The notes beneath the pieces are model-generated. The model was given only the letters and a program-made list of their open reading frames with translations. It was not told where the DNA came from and searched no databases. Shown piece after piece: positions 40,785 through 50,144 of a stretch of 64,000 nt of DNA. Source of the DNA: PALSA-505 sp036267135 (GTDB taxonomy: Bacteria > Actinomycetota > Actinomycetes > Streptosporangiales > Streptosporangiaceae); the NCBI GenBank assembly GCA_036267135.1, contig DATAWQ010000155.1:1-64000 (forward strand), written 5' to 3'. Positions within the stretch are counted from its first letter, which is position 1; every line of letters starts with the position of its first letter. Position numbers and translations under genes: made by a program.

Positions 40785-42794
40785 ATGGCAGGCGATCCCA
40801 CGAGCACCGCGCCGCCGCCCGCCCCGGCGGGCGAGCCGACCGCAACGGGCCAAACCCCCGTGCAGCAGAGCCTGGCCCTCTACCGCAGATACCGGCCCGC
40901 GAGCTTCGCCGAAGTCAAGGGCCAGGAACAGGTCACCGAGCCGCTCACCCGCGCGCTCAAGGCGGGCCGGATCACTCATGCTTACCTGTTCAGCGGCCCG
41001 CGCGGTTGCGGCAAGACCACCAGTGCCCGGATTCTGGCCCGCTCGCTGAACTGTGCCAAGGGCCCCACCCCTGTGCCGTGCGGCGTGTGCGAGTCCTGTA
41101 TCGCCCTCGCCCCCAACGGGCCAGGCAGCATCGACGTGATCGAGATCGACGCGGCCTCGCACGGCGGTGTCGACGACGCCAGGGACCTGCGTGAGCGGGC
41201 GTTCTACGCGCCGGTGTCCGGCCGGTTCAAGGTGTACATCATCGACGAGGCCCACATGGTCACGCGGGAGGGCTTCAACGCTCTGCTCAAGCTCGTCGAG
41301 GAGCCGCCGGCCCACCTGAAGTTCGTCTTCGCCACCACCGAGCCCGAGAAGGTCATCGCGACGATCAGGTCGCGCACCCACCACTACCCGTTCCGGCTGG
41401 TGCCCCCGGCCACCCTGCGTGAGCTGCTCGGCGACATCCTCACCAGAGAGAATGTCAAGTGGGAGCCCGAGGCCCTCCAGCTCGTCATCCGGGCGGGCGC
41501 CGGCTCGGTGCGCGACTCGCTGTCGGTGCTCGACCAGTTGCTGGCCGGTTCCGACGAGTCCGGGCTGGCCTACGACAAGACCGCGTTCCTGCTCGGCTAC
41601 ACCGACGCCAGCCTGCTGGACGAGGTCACCGAAGCGTTCGCCGACGGCGACGGCGCCTCGATCTTCCACGTGGTGGACCGGGTGGTCGAGGCCGGCCTGG
41701 ACCCGCGCCGGTTCGCCGCCGACATGCTGGACAGGTTCCGCGACCTGATCGTGCTCAACGCGGTGCCGGACGCGGACCGGACCGGGCTCATCGACGCGCC
41801 CGCCGACCGGATGGATCGGATGCGCGCCCAGGCCGCCAGCCTCGGCCAGGCCGAGCTGACCCGGGCCGCCGAGGTGCTGAGCGAAGGCCTAGTCCAGATG
41901 CGCGGCGCGACCGCGCCCAGGCTCCTGCTCGAGCTGATGTGCGCGCAGATGCTGCTGCCTAGCGCGAGCCAGGACCCCACCGCCCTGCTGGCCAGGCTGG
42001 AGCGACTGGAGCGTGGCGCCCAGCCATCAGGCCGCCCCGCGCCACCCGAGGCCAGCGCGGTCCCGGGTCCCCCGGCGCCAGCCGTTCAGGAAACCGCCCC
42101 GCGCCACGCCCCCGAACCCGCGCCAGTCCGGTCGAGCCAGACCAGCCCGCCTCCGCCTCCGCCGCCACAGCCGCAGGCCAGCCCCGCCCCCGAGCCACCC
42201 AAGCCCGTGCCCGCACCAGCGCCCGCCCCGGTCCGCCCCGCCGCCGCGCCGGCCGACGCGAACGCCCTGAGCCGCGACTGGGAGCAGGTGCTCGACCGGG
42301 TCAAGAACGTCCGCAAGGTGACCTGGATCCTGCTCCGCAACGCGGCCGTCCAGTCGCTGACCGACGGTGTCCTCACCCTGAGGTTCACCCGCGAAGGCGA
42401 CGTCAAGGGCTTCCTCGGCAGCGGCTGCGACACCGACCTGCAGCGCGTACTCGCCGAGTCCTTCAGCCTGAAGGTCCAGGTCAAGGCCGTGGCTGGGGCC
42501 GCACCTCCGGTGCCCCGCGATGTGCCCCCGGCCGCTGGAATTCCCGAAACCTCATCCAGAACGGTGGCCACCGACACGCCGCCGCCTCCCGCCGAGCCGG
42601 CCGTCACCCACGAGCCACCTCCGCCCCCGTCTGACCTCCCGCCGCCTCCCCAGGCCAGTTACGACACCGACGGGGGTGACCCGTTCGACGCGAACCACCC
42701 GGACGCCTCCTCGGGCGAGGCCGACCTCACCGGCATGGACCTGATCAAGCGCGAGCTCGGCGGCAAGATCATCGACGAGATCGACAACAACTAG
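40785..42794 (+). CDS. dnaX: DNA polymerase III gamma/tau subunit
   Basis: A 669-residue clamp-loader subunit. The AAA+ core begins YRRYRPASFAEVKGQEQVTE; Walker A is LFSGPRGCGKTTSARILARS; four Cys of the zinc module lie in LNCAKGPTPVPCGVCESC; Walker B IIDEAHMVT, and sensor 1 FATTEPEKV. Domain III follows. The Pro-rich region 430-550 and 620-660 is the linker; the C-terminal part (KNVRKVTWILLRNAAVQSLT) is a tau-like domain. It opens and loads the sliding clamp. ATG 40785 follows GAGGG by 10 bases; ATG 40776 is an alternative. Confidence 0.95.
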   Translation: MAGDPTSTAPPPAPAGEPTATGQTPVQQSLALYRRYRPASFAEVKGQEQVTEPLTRALKAGRITHAYLFSGPRGCGKTTSARILARSLNCAKGPTPVPCGVCESCIALAPNGPGSIDVIEIDAASHGGVDDARDLRERAFYAPVSGRFKVYIIDEAHMVTREGFNALLKLVEEPPAHLKFVFATTEPEKVIATIRSRTHHYPFRLVPPATLRELLGDILTRENVKWEPEALQLVIRAGAGSVRDSLSVLDQLLAGSDESGLAYDKTAFLLGYTDASLLDEVTEAFADGDGASIFHVVDRVVEAGLDPRRFAADMLDRFRDLIVLNAVPDADRTGLIDAPADRMDRMRAQAASLGQAELTRAAEVLSEGLVQMRGATAPRLLLELMCAQMLLPSASQDPTALLARLERLERGAQPSGRPAPPEASAVPGPPAPAVQETAPRHAPEPAPVRSSQTSPPPPPPPQPQASPAPEPPKPVPAPAPAPVRPAAAPADANALSRDWEQVLDRVKNVRKVTWILLRNAAVQSLTDGVLTLRFTREGDVKGFLGSGCDTDLQRVLAESFSLKVQVKAVAGAAPPVPRDVPPAAGIPETSSRTVATDTPPPPAEPAVTHEPPPPPSDLPPPPQASYDTDGGDPFDANHPDASSGEADLTGMDLIKRELGGKIIDEIDNN

Positions 42795-42889
42795 GCCAGG
42801 CCACCGGCCCGGGGGCCGCACCCGCAGTATTCGGCAGGCCGTAGGCTCTTAATTGACGGGTTTCCTCTCGGCCCAATGAAGGGGGCAAC

Positions 42890-43246
42890 GTGGACCCAGG
42901 TAGCGGTTTGGACATGCAGCAGCTCCTCGCCGCGGCGCAGCAGATGCAGGAGCAGCTGATGTCCGCGCAGCAGGAGCTGGCCGACACCGAAGTGCAGGGC
43001 AGCGCGGGCGGCGGGCTGGTCACCGCGAAGGTGAACGGCCAGGGCGAGCTGGTCGACCTCACGATCGCGCCGTCCGCGATCGACGCGGCCGACCCAGAAG
43101 AGACCGCGCAGACCATCGCCGATCTGGTGCTGGCCGCGGTGCGCGACGCCTACCGGGCCGCGGGTGACCTGCAGCAGCAGAAGATGGGGCCGCTGGCCGG
43201 CGGCATCCCCGGGCTCGGCGGCGCCATGGGCCTGCCGGGTGCCTGA
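42890..43246 (+). CDS. YbaB/EbfC nucleoid-associated protein
   Basis: A 118-residue YbaB/EbfC protein, starting GSGLDMQQLLAAAQQMQEQL with the long alpha-helix and the family core ADTEVQGSAGGGLVTAKVNG followed by DLVLAAVRDAYRAAGDLQQQ. A dimeric DNA-binding protein of the nucleoid; usually next to recR. GTG 42890 has AAGGGGG four bases upstream. Confidence 0.92.
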   Translation: MDPGSGLDMQQLLAAAQQMQEQLMSAQQELADTEVQGSAGGGLVTAKVNGQGELVDLTIAPSAIDAADPEETAQTIADLVLAAVRDAYRAAGDLQQQKMGPLAGGIPGLGGAMGLPGA

Positions 43247-43296
43247 GCCGGGGATAACTGAGCCGGGAGAACTGAGCCGGGGAACCAGGGGCTGAC

Positions 43297-43896
43297 GTGT
43301 ACGAAGGGGTCGTCCAGGACCTGATCGACGAGCTGGGCAGGCTGCCCGGGGTGGGGCCGAAGAGCGCTCAGCGGATCGCCTTCCACCTGCTGGCCACCGA
43401 CCGCGAGGACGTGCGGCGGCTGGCCGCCGTGCTGATCGAGGTCACCGAGAAGGTGCGGTTCTGCCGCACCTGCGGCAACGTGGCCGAGGAAGAGGAGTGC
43501 CGCATCTGCCGCGATCCGCGCCGGGACACCACGGTCATCTGCGTGGTCGAAGAGCCCAAGGACATCGCCGCCGTGGAGAAGATGCGCGAGTACCACGGTC
43601 GCTACCATGTGCTGGGTGGCGCGATCAGCCCCATCGAGGGGGTGGGTCCTGATGACCTGCGGATCAAGGAGCTGATGACGCGGCTGGCCGACGGGACGGT
43701 GACCGAGCTCATCCTGGCCACCGACCCCAATCTCGAGGGAGAGGCGACCGCCACCTACCTGGCCCGGCTGGTCAAGCCCATGGGGCTCCGGGTCACCAGG
43801 CCGGCCAGCGGCCTTCCGGTCGGCGGGGACCTGGAGTACGCGGACGAGGTCACGCTGGGACGTGCGTTCGAGGGACGGAGACTGCTGGATGTCTGA
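43297..43896 (+). CDS. recR: recombination mediator RecR
   Basis: A 199-residue RecR. N-terminal HhH region LIDELGRLPGVGPKSAQRIA, a four-Cys zinc finger (CRTCGN....CRICRDPRRD), and the Toprim domain (VVEEPKDIAAVEKMREYHGR, then LATDPNLEGEATATYLARLV). It works with RecO/RecF to load RecA at gaps. GTG 43297. It ends overlapping the DUF5063 gene. Confidence 0.96.
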   Translation: MYEGVVQDLIDELGRLPGVGPKSAQRIAFHLLATDREDVRRLAAVLIEVTEKVRFCRTCGNVAEEEECRICRDPRRDTTVICVVEEPKDIAAVEKMREYHGRYHVLGGAISPIEGVGPDDLRIKELMTRLADGTVTELILATDPNLEGEATATYLARLVKPMGLRVTRPASGLPVGGDLEYADEVTLGRAFEGRRLLDV

Positions 43897-44464
43897 CGCA
43901 GGGGGCGCGCCAGAGTTGCCTGACGCGGTACGGCCGGGCGAGGGTCCGCAGGCGGATAGCTGGAGCCCGCTCGCCGACCGGATAGCCGCGAACGTCCAGG
44001 ATTTTCTGGACGGGATCGCCGCGCTGGCCCGGGGCGAGGGCGGCGAGGAGGCCGTGCCGCTGCTCCTGCTCGAGGTGTCGCAGATCCTGCTCGCCGGGGC
44101 GCAGCTGGGCGCGAGCCGGGACGTCATCCTGCCCGGCAACTGGGAGCCCTCCGTGGGTGAGGATCCCGACCTGGACGAGCTCCGCAGCGGGCTGGCCAAG
44201 GGGCTGCGGCTGTGCGACGAGTACGCCGAACTGTTCGACCCGTACGCCGACACCAAGGCGACGCCGTTCCGGCTGTCGGACGACCTCGCGGCGGTCGCCG
44301 CGGACCTGGTGCACGGGCTCAAGCACTACCAGGCCGGCCGCTCGCTCGAAGCCATGTGGTGGTGGCAGTACTCCTACTTCAACCACTGGGGGACGCACGG
44401 CGGTGCGGCGCTGCGGGCCCTGCACGCGGTGGTCGCGCACGCCCGGCTCGACGTCGCCGAGTAG
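43889..44464 (+). CDS. DUF5063 protein
   Basis: A 191-residue helical protein of the DUF5063 family: ADRIAANVQDFLDGIAALAR, an acidic middle (GLRLCDEYAELFDPYADTKA) and the Trp/Tyr-rich conserved motif EAMWWWQYSYFNHWGTHGGA. The function is unknown. ATG 43889 overlaps the recR stop by 8 bases, the standard actinobacterial order recR - DUF5063 - lysC. Confidence 0.88.
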   Translation: MSDAGGAPELPDAVRPGEGPQADSWSPLADRIAANVQDFLDGIAALARGEGGEEAVPLLLLEVSQILLAGAQLGASRDVILPGNWEPSVGEDPDLDELRSGLAKGLRLCDEYAELFDPYADTKATPFRLSDDLAAVAADLVHGLKHYQAGRSLEAMWWWQYSYFNHWGTHGGAALRALHAVVAHARLDVAE

Positions 44465-44515
44465 GTACACTCAAGCGTCGCCGCCATCAACAGACCCGGG
44501 AGGAGCGACACCCCC

Positions 44516-45796
44516 GTGTCCCTTGTCGTGCAGAAATACGGTGGATCGTCCGTCGCCGACGCCGACGGCATCAAGCGGGTCGCGCAGCGGATCGTGGCGA
44601 CGAGAAAGGCCGGCCACTCCGTCGTCGTGGTGGTCTCCGCGATGGGCGACACCACCGACGAGCTCAGGGATCTGGCCAATCAGGTCAGCCCGCTGCCGCC
44701 GGGCCGCGAGCTCGACATGCTGCTCACCGCCGGCGAGCGCATCTCGATGGCGCTGCTGGCCATGGCCATCGCCAACCTCGGGCTGCACGCGCGCTCGTTC
44801 ACCGGTTCGCAGGCCGGTGTGATCACCACCGGCACGCACGGCAACGCGCGGATCATCGACATCACGCCCGGCCGGATCACCACCGCCCTGGCCGAGGGTG
44901 CGATCCCGATCGTGGCCGGCTTCCAGGGCGTGTCCCAGGACACCAAGGACATCACCACGCTCGGCCGCGGCGCGTCGGACACCACCGCGGTCGCGCTGGC
45001 CGCCGCGCTCGAAGCCGACGCGTGTGAGATCTACACCGATGTGGACGGCATCTTCACCGCCGACCCGCGGATCGTCCGTGAGGCCAGGCGTATCCCGCGG
45101 ATCAGCTACGAGGAGATGCTGGAGATGGCCGCCTGCGGCGCCAAGATCCTGCACCTGCGCTGCGTGGAGTACGCCAGGCGGTACGCCATCCCGATTCATG
45201 TCCGGTCCTCGTTCGGCAACCGCGACGGGACCTGGGTCGTCAGACAGGGTGTGGGCCGTTCGGAAGGAGACGACATGGAGCAGGCGATCATTTCAGGGGT
45301 CGCGCACGACCGGAGCGAGGCGAAGATCACGGTCGTCGGGGTGCCCGACAAGGTCGGCGAGGCCGCCCGGATCTTCCGGGTAATCGCCGATGCCGACATC
45401 AACATCGACATGATCGTCCAGAACGTCTCGGCCGCCGCGACCGGCCGCACCGACATCTCGTTCACCCTGCCGGGTGCGGACGGGCACGCCGCCATCAGCG
45501 CGCTGAACGCCGTGGCGCAGGAGGTCGGATTCGAGTCGCTGCTCTACGACGACAAGATCGGCAAAGTGTCCCTGATCGGCGCCGGGATGCGGTCGCACCC
45601 CGGCGTGACGGCCACGTTCTTCGGTGCGCTGGCCGGCGCCGGTGTGAACATCGGGATGATCTCGACCTCGGAGATCCGGATCTCGGTGGTCGTGGACGAG
45701 CACGACGTGGACGTGGCCGTGGCGGCCGCCCACAAGGCCTTCGACCTGGACAGCGACGAGGTCGAGGCGGTCATCTACGGCGGGACCGGACGGTGA
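44516..45796 (+). CDS. lysC: aspartate kinase, alpha subunit (full-length)
   Basis: A 426-residue class II (alpha2beta2) aspartokinase. The kinase starts VVQKYGGSSVADADGIKRVA and has AGERISMALLAMAI and LGRGASDTTAVALAAAL; two ACT domains follow (HDRSEAKITVVGVPDKVGEA and KVSLIGAGMRSHPGVTATFF). It phosphorylates aspartate, the first step to Lys/Thr/Met, and is normally feedback-inhibited by Lys plus Thr. GTG 44516. It overlaps asd by 4 bases. An internal start for the beta subunit is listed separately. Confidence 0.95.
   Translation: MSLVVQKYGGSSVADADGIKRVAQRIVATRKAGHSVVVVVSAMGDTTDELRDLANQVSPLPPGRELDMLLTAGERISMALLAMAIANLGLHARSFTGSQAGVITTGTHGNARIIDITPGRITTALAEGAIPIVAGFQGVSQDTKDITTLGRGASDTTAVALAAALEADACEIYTDVDGIFTADPRIVREARRIPRISYEEMLEMAACGAKILHLRCVEYARRYAIPIHVRSSFGNRDGTWVVRQGVGRSEGDDMEQAIISGVAHDRSEAKITVVGVPDKVGEAARIFRVIADADINIDMIVQNVSAAATGRTDISFTLPGADGHAAISALNAVAQEVGFESLLYDDKIGKVSLIGAGMRSHPGVTATFFGALAGAGVNIGMISTSEIRISVVVDEHDVDVAVAAAHKAFDLDSDEVEAVIYGGTGR
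45275..45796 (+). CDS. lysC: aspartate kinase beta subunit, internal start
   Basis: Within lysC, ATG 45275 in the same frame is preceded by GGAAGGAGACGAC, a strong ribosome-binding site with good spacing. It would give a 173-residue protein of both ACT domains (MEQAIISGVAHDRSEAK), like the overlapping beta subunit of Corynebacterium and Bacillus aspartokinase II. An in-frame RBS-ATG of this quality is unlikely by chance. Not proven in this organism. Confidence 0.7.
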   Translation: MEQAIISGVAHDRSEAKITVVGVPDKVGEAARIFRVIADADINIDMIVQNVSAAATGRTDISFTLPGADGHAAISALNAVAQEVGFESLLYDDKIGKVSLIGAGMRSHPGVTATFFGALAGAGVNIGMISTSEIRISVVVDEHDVDVAVAAAHKAFDLDSDEVEAVIYGGTGR

Positions 45797-46854
45797 CCGC
45801 GGGGGGCCCCACCCTGGCCGTCGTCGGCGCGACCGGGGCGGTCGGGACGGTGATGCTCGACGTGCTGTCCACCCGGACCGACGTGTGGGGGGAGATCCGG
45901 CTGGTCGCCTCGCCCCGCTCGGCCGGGCGGCGGCTGCGGGTGCGCGGCCAGGAGACCGAGGTCGTGGCGCTGGAACCCGGTGTGTTCGACGGCGTCGACC
46001 TGGCCATGTTCGACGTGCCCGACGACGTGTCCGCCCGGTGGGCGCCGGTCGCCGCCGACCACGGGGCCGTCGTGGTGGACAAGTCAGGGGCGTTCCGTAT
46101 GGATCCTGACGTGCCGCTCGTCGTGCCCGAGATCAACCCGGAGCAGGTCGCCCGCAGGCCCAAGGGCATCATCGCCGTGCCGAACTGCACCACGCTCTCG
46201 CTGATCGTGGCCATGGCCGCGCTGCACCGCACGTTCGGCCTGCGCGAGATGGTGGTGGCCACCTACCAGGCCGCCTCCGGCGCCGGGCAGGCCGGCATCG
46301 ATACTCTCTACACCCAGCTCGACAAGGTCGCGGGCACCAGGACGCTCGGCCAGCGGGCCGGGGACGTGCGGTCCGCCGTCGGCGACCTCGGCCCGTTCCC
46401 GGCCCCGCTGGCGCTCAACGTCGTGCCCTGGGCCGGCTCGGCCAAGGCGGACGGCTGGTCGTCGGAGGAGCTCAAGATCCGTAACGAGTCACGCAAGATC
46501 CTGGACCTGCCCGGCCTCAAGGTCTCCTCGACCTGCGTGCGGGTCCCGGTCGTGACCGTGCACTCGTCCGCGGTGCATGCGGTGTTCGACCGCGAGGTCG
46601 ACTGCGGCGAGGCCGCCAGGGTGCTGCGCGAGGCGCCGGGCGTGGTGCTCACCGACGACCCGCGGCGCGGCGAGTTCCCGACCCCGGCGGACGTGGTCGG
46701 CACCGACCCGGCCTGGGTGGGCCGGCTGCGGCGCAGCCTGGACGACACCCACGCTCTGGACCTGTTCATCTGCGGTGACAACCTGCGCAAGGGCGCCGCG
46801 CTGAACGCGGCTCAGGTCGCCGAGGTGTTCGCCGCCGAGCACGCCGCGCGCTGA
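45793..46854 (+). CDS. asd: aspartate-semialdehyde dehydrogenase
   Basis: A 353-residue Asd. NADP-binding start LAVVGATGAVGTVMLDVLST; catalytic Cys in IIAVPNCTTLSLIVAMAALH; the dimer/catalytic region STCVRVPVVTVHSSAVHAVF with the active His nearby. It reduces aspartyl phosphate to the semialdehyde, following LysC. GTG 45793 overlaps the lysC stop (GTGA). The operon recR - DUF5063 - lysC - asd is tight. Confidence 0.95.
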   Translation: MTAGGPTLAVVGATGAVGTVMLDVLSTRTDVWGEIRLVASPRSAGRRLRVRGQETEVVALEPGVFDGVDLAMFDVPDDVSARWAPVAADHGAVVVDKSGAFRMDPDVPLVVPEINPEQVARRPKGIIAVPNCTTLSLIVAMAALHRTFGLREMVVATYQAASGAGQAGIDTLYTQLDKVAGTRTLGQRAGDVRSAVGDLGPFPAPLALNVVPWAGSAKADGWSSEELKIRNESRKILDLPGLKVSSTCVRVPVVTVHSSAVHAVFDREVDCGEAARVLREAPGVVLTDDPRRGEFPTPADVVGTDPAWVGRLRRSLDDTHALDLFICGDNLRKGAALNAAQVAEVFAAEHAAR

Positions 46855-47077
46855 CCATCGGGGGTGGCATCCGGGCTGGCCGCATGGCCAGACATTGCCC
46901 CGCCCTTGAAGAGGGCTCGGGTAGGCTGGCCGTGGACTTCGCCCCGCCGGTCTGCGGGGGCAGCCCGCCAGGATGCGCGTACCGGCCGCCCACGCGCGTG
47001 TGGTCCAGGACGACAACCCCACGATCGCCCAGAACGGTTAGCCACCAGCGCGGATTAGCCACCCCATCTTTATCTGG
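46855..47077. other. intergenic
   Basis: About 220 bases between asd and the following membrane-protein gene. No promoter boxes, RNA or gene recognised; the region is GC-rich and contains only chance frames. Confidence 0.4.
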
Positions 47078-48667
47078 ATGACCTTCATGCGAATGCCAAC
47101 GACAGCAGCGGGACCGCGACTTGGCGCCCTGGGAGCGCGCTGGTCACGGTTGGCGGCCGCCGCCGCTCGCCGTCATTGGCTGCTGACATTGCTGCTGGTC
47201 GCGGGCTTGGTGCTGCGCGTCCTGGCGCAGATCGCGTACCGGCCGGCGCTGTTCTACATCGACTCGATCAAGTACCTGTACGGCGCCTATCCGGGCAACG
47301 ACCCGCCCGGCTACCAGTTCTTCCTCAAGGCCTTCCTGCTGGTGGGCAACCTGGACATGGTCGCCGCGCTGCAGCACGTACTCGGGCTCGGCATGGGGAT
47401 CGCGCTGTACGCGCTGCTGCTGCGCCGGGGCGCGCCGCGCTGGCTCGCCGCGCTGGCCGCCGCCCCCGTGCTGCTCGACGGCTACCAGCTCCAGATGGAG
47501 CAGACCGTCATGCCGGACGTGCTGTTCGAGGCGCTGCTGGTGGCCGGCCTGGTGCTGCTGCTGTGGCGGAACAGGCCGGGCCGCAGGACGCTGGCCGTGG
47601 CCGGCCTGCTGCTCGGCCTCGCCCCGACCCTGTGGCAGGCCGGCGAGATCGTCCTGATCCCGGCGGTGATCTACGCGGCGATCATGACCTCCGGATGGCG
47701 GGCCAGGGTAGGGCACGCCGCGCTCATCGCGGCGGCCTTCCTGGTGCCCATCCTCGCCGTCTCGGCCCGCAACGACGTCGTACTCCACGACTTCTCACTG
47801 GCGCCCGCCGCGGGCAGCACGATCTACGGGCGGATGGCCTACGCCGCCGACTGCGGCACGCTCAAACTGCTGCCCATCGAGCGCCCGCTCTGCGTGCCCA
47901 GGGCCGACGCGCTCAAGTGGGGTCCTGACAACCTCGACCATGCCACCTACTCTCCGCTCAAGCACCTGGTGCCGCCGCCCGGGATGTCCACCCGCACGCT
48001 GGTCAACAAGTTCACCAGGCAGGTGATCGAGCAGCAGCCGCTGCGAGTGGCCGGCTCGGTCCTCGGCGACGCGATCAAGCTTTTCGAGGTGCACCGGGTC
48101 ACCAGTGCGGGCGACACACCGATCTGGCGCTGGCAGTTCCAGACCGGCTATCCGCAGTACGCGCCCTACGTGACCGTCCAGAACGGCCTGATTCAGTTCG
48201 CCTACCAGAACAAACTGCAGCAGGTGGTGGTGCTCGGCAACGGGCTGAACTTCGGCGGTGGGCCGCCCAAGGTCGTCAAGCCGATCGCCACGTTCCTGCG
48301 GGCCTACCAGCTCGACGGCGGATACACGCCCGGCCCGCTGCTGCTGTTCACGCTGATCACCGGGCTGATCGGCTCGCTGTTCCTGCTGGTGCGGCGCAAG
48401 TATCTGGACGAGCGTGGCTGGCAGACCGCCCGCGCCTGCTGCTTCCTGCTGGCCGCGGGCGTGCTGATCCTGCTGCTGTCGGACACCTTCGAATTCTCCT
48501 GGCGCTATCAGCTCCCGGCCCTGATTACCCTGCCGCCGGCCGGCGCGCTGGGCATCACCGTCATGATCGGGTTCTTCGCCCAGCGCCGCCGCGCCCGTGC
48601 CGAGGACACCTCTCCGGCCACCCCGACCACTCCGACCACTCCGGCCACCCCGGTCAGCCAAGCGTGA
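47078..48667 (+). CDS. polytopic membrane protein, GT-C-like
   Basis: A 529-residue protein with about 11-12 TM helices. After TM1 an extracytoplasmic acidic stretch reads ALFYIDSIKYLYGAYPGNDP, then PPGYQFFLKAFLLVGNLDMV; an acidic/aromatic loop at this place is typical of GT-C polyprenyl-phosphate-sugar transferases. No firm family is assigned. The C-terminus is a Thr/Pro-rich, repeat-encoded tail (TTPTTPATPV). ATG 47078, 47087 or 47093 can start. Envelope glycan or lipid modification is the likely role (inference). Confidence 0.6.
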   Translation: MTFMRMPTTAAGPRLGALGARWSRLAAAAARRHWLLTLLLVAGLVLRVLAQIAYRPALFYIDSIKYLYGAYPGNDPPGYQFFLKAFLLVGNLDMVAALQHVLGLGMGIALYALLLRRGAPRWLAALAAAPVLLDGYQLQMEQTVMPDVLFEALLVAGLVLLLWRNRPGRRTLAVAGLLLGLAPTLWQAGEIVLIPAVIYAAIMTSGWRARVGHAALIAAAFLVPILAVSARNDVVLHDFSLAPAAGSTIYGRMAYAADCGTLKLLPIERPLCVPRADALKWGPDNLDHATYSPLKHLVPPPGMSTRTLVNKFTRQVIEQQPLRVAGSVLGDAIKLFEVHRVTSAGDTPIWRWQFQTGYPQYAPYVTVQNGLIQFAYQNKLQQVVVLGNGLNFGGGPPKVVKPIATFLRAYQLDGGYTPGPLLLFTLITGLIGSLFLLVRRKYLDERGWQTARACCFLLAAGVLILLLSDTFEFSWRYQLPALITLPPAGALGITVMIGFFAQRRRARAEDTSPATPTTPTTPATPVSQA

Positions 48668-50144
48668 ACGGGTCCCTGGTGCCGCCGGTGAGCTCGACCC
48701 AGATGGCCTTGGTCTGGGTGTACTCGCGGACCGCGTCGATGCCGTTCTCCCGGCCGATACCGCTGAGCCCGTAGCCGCCGAACGGCACGTCGGGCCCGAC
48801 GACCCGGTAGGCGTTGATCCAGACGGTGCCGGCCTTCAGGGCGTGCGCCACCCGGTGGCCCCGGTGGATGTCCTTGGTCCAGACGGCGCCGGCCAGTCCG
48901 TAACGCGTGCCGTTGGCCAGCTCGATGGCCTCCTCCTCGGTGTCGAACGGCATCACCGCCAGCACCGGCCCGAACACCTCCTCGCAGGCCACCGTCATCT
49001 CCGGGCTGACGTCGGTCAGCACGGTGGGCCGGACGAAGTAGCCGCCGAGCTCGGCGGCCGGCTCGCCCCCGGTGGCCACGGTGGCCCCCTGCTCGGGCGC
49101 CGAGGAGAAGAACGACAGCACCTTGTCGTACTGCGGCAGGTTGGCCAGTGGGCCCATCTCGGTCTCGGCCAGCGCCGGATCGCCCACCTTGATCGTCTTC
49201 GCTCTGGCCACGATCTTGGCCACCAGTTCGTCGTGCACCGCGCGCTGGACCAGCAGCCGGGATCCGGCCATGCAGGTCTGCCCGGTGGCGGCGAAGACGC
49301 CGGCCACCACGCCGTTGCTGACCGCGTCCAGGTCGGCGTCGGCGAACACCACGTGCGCGGACTTGCCGCCCAGTTCCAGCACGACGCCGGTGATGTTGGC
49401 CGCCGCGGCCTTGGCCACTTCGGCGCCCACCCCGGTCGACCCGGTGAAGGCGATCTTGTCCACACCCGGGTGCGCGGCCAGGGCCTTGCCCACGGCCGGG
49501 CCGAACCCGGTCACCACGTTGAACACGCCCGCCGGGACACCGGCCTCCTCGATCCTGGCCGCCAGCTCCAGCGTGGAGATCGGCGTGTAGTCGCTGGGTT
49601 TGGCCACCACCGTGCAGCCGGCCGCCAGCGCCGGGGCCAGCTTCCAGCACAGCAGCAGCAACGGTGAGTTCCACGGCACGATCGCGGCCACCACACCGGC
49701 CGGCTCCCGCCGGGTGTACACGAGGAAATTCGGCCGGTCCACCGGGATCGTGGTGCCTTCGAGCTTGTCGGCCAGGCCGGCATAGTAGTAGAACCACTCC
49801 GGGATCGTCGCGAGCTGGCCGCGCATCTCCCTGGCCAGCTTGCCGGTGTCGCGGGTTTCCAGCTCGGCCAGGTAGTCGGCGTCCCTGGCGATCAGGTCGC
49901 CCACCCGGCGCAGCAGCTTGGCCCGGCCGAAGCCGGTGAGCTGGCCCCACGACCCGGCCAGCGCCGCCCGGGCCGCGCCGACCGCCAGGTCGACGTCCGC
50001 GGCGCCGGCGTCGGCCGCGGTGGCCCACGGCTCGCCCGCGAACGGGTTCACGGTCTCGTAGCGCCGCCCGGAGACGGCCTGGACCCGCCGCCCGCCGATG
50101 ACCATCGGGAAGTGCGGGAGGGGCTGGGTGGGTGATGCCGTCAT
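48654..50144 (-). CDS. aldehyde dehydrogenase (NAD(P)+)
   Basis: A 496-residue ALDH. The general base Glu is in VVLELGGKSAHVVFADADLD, the catalytic Cys in AATGQTCMAGSRLL, and cofactor-binding sites in IVPWNSPLLLLCWKLAPALA and AFTGSTGVGAEVAKA. It oxidises an aldehyde to the acid. ATG 50144 overlaps the CaiB/BaiF stop as ATGA, so this gene ends a coupled catabolic operon. The 3' end overlaps the convergent membrane-protein gene by 14 bases. Confidence 0.93.
   Translation of the reverse strand: MTASPTQPLPHFPMVIGGRRVQAVSGRRYETVNPFAGEPWATAADAGAADVDLAVGAARAALAGSWGQLTGFGRAKLLRRVGDLIARDADYLAELETRDTGKLAREMRGQLATIPEWFYYYAGLADKLEGTTIPVDRPNFLVYTRREPAGVVAAIVPWNSPLLLLCWKLAPALAAGCTVVAKPSDYTPISTLELAARIEEAGVPAGVFNVVTGFGPAVGKALAAHPGVDKIAFTGSTGVGAEVAKAAAANITGVVLELGGKSAHVVFADADLDAVSNGVVAGVFAATGQTCMAGSRLLVQRAVHDELVAKIVARAKTIKVGDPALAETEMGPLANLPQYDKVLSFFSSAPEQGATVATGGEPAAELGGYFVRPTVLTDVSPEMTVACEEVFGPVLAVMPFDTEEEAIELANGTRYGLAGAVWTKDIHRGHRVAHALKAGTVWINAYRVVGPDVPFGGYGLSGIGRENGIDAVREYTQTKAIWVELTGGTRDPFTLG

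Noticed and set aside
46864..47081. Small ORFs between asd and the membrane protein
   Set aside because: No ribosome-binding sites or conserved-looking sequence; translations are Arg/Pro-rich shadows.
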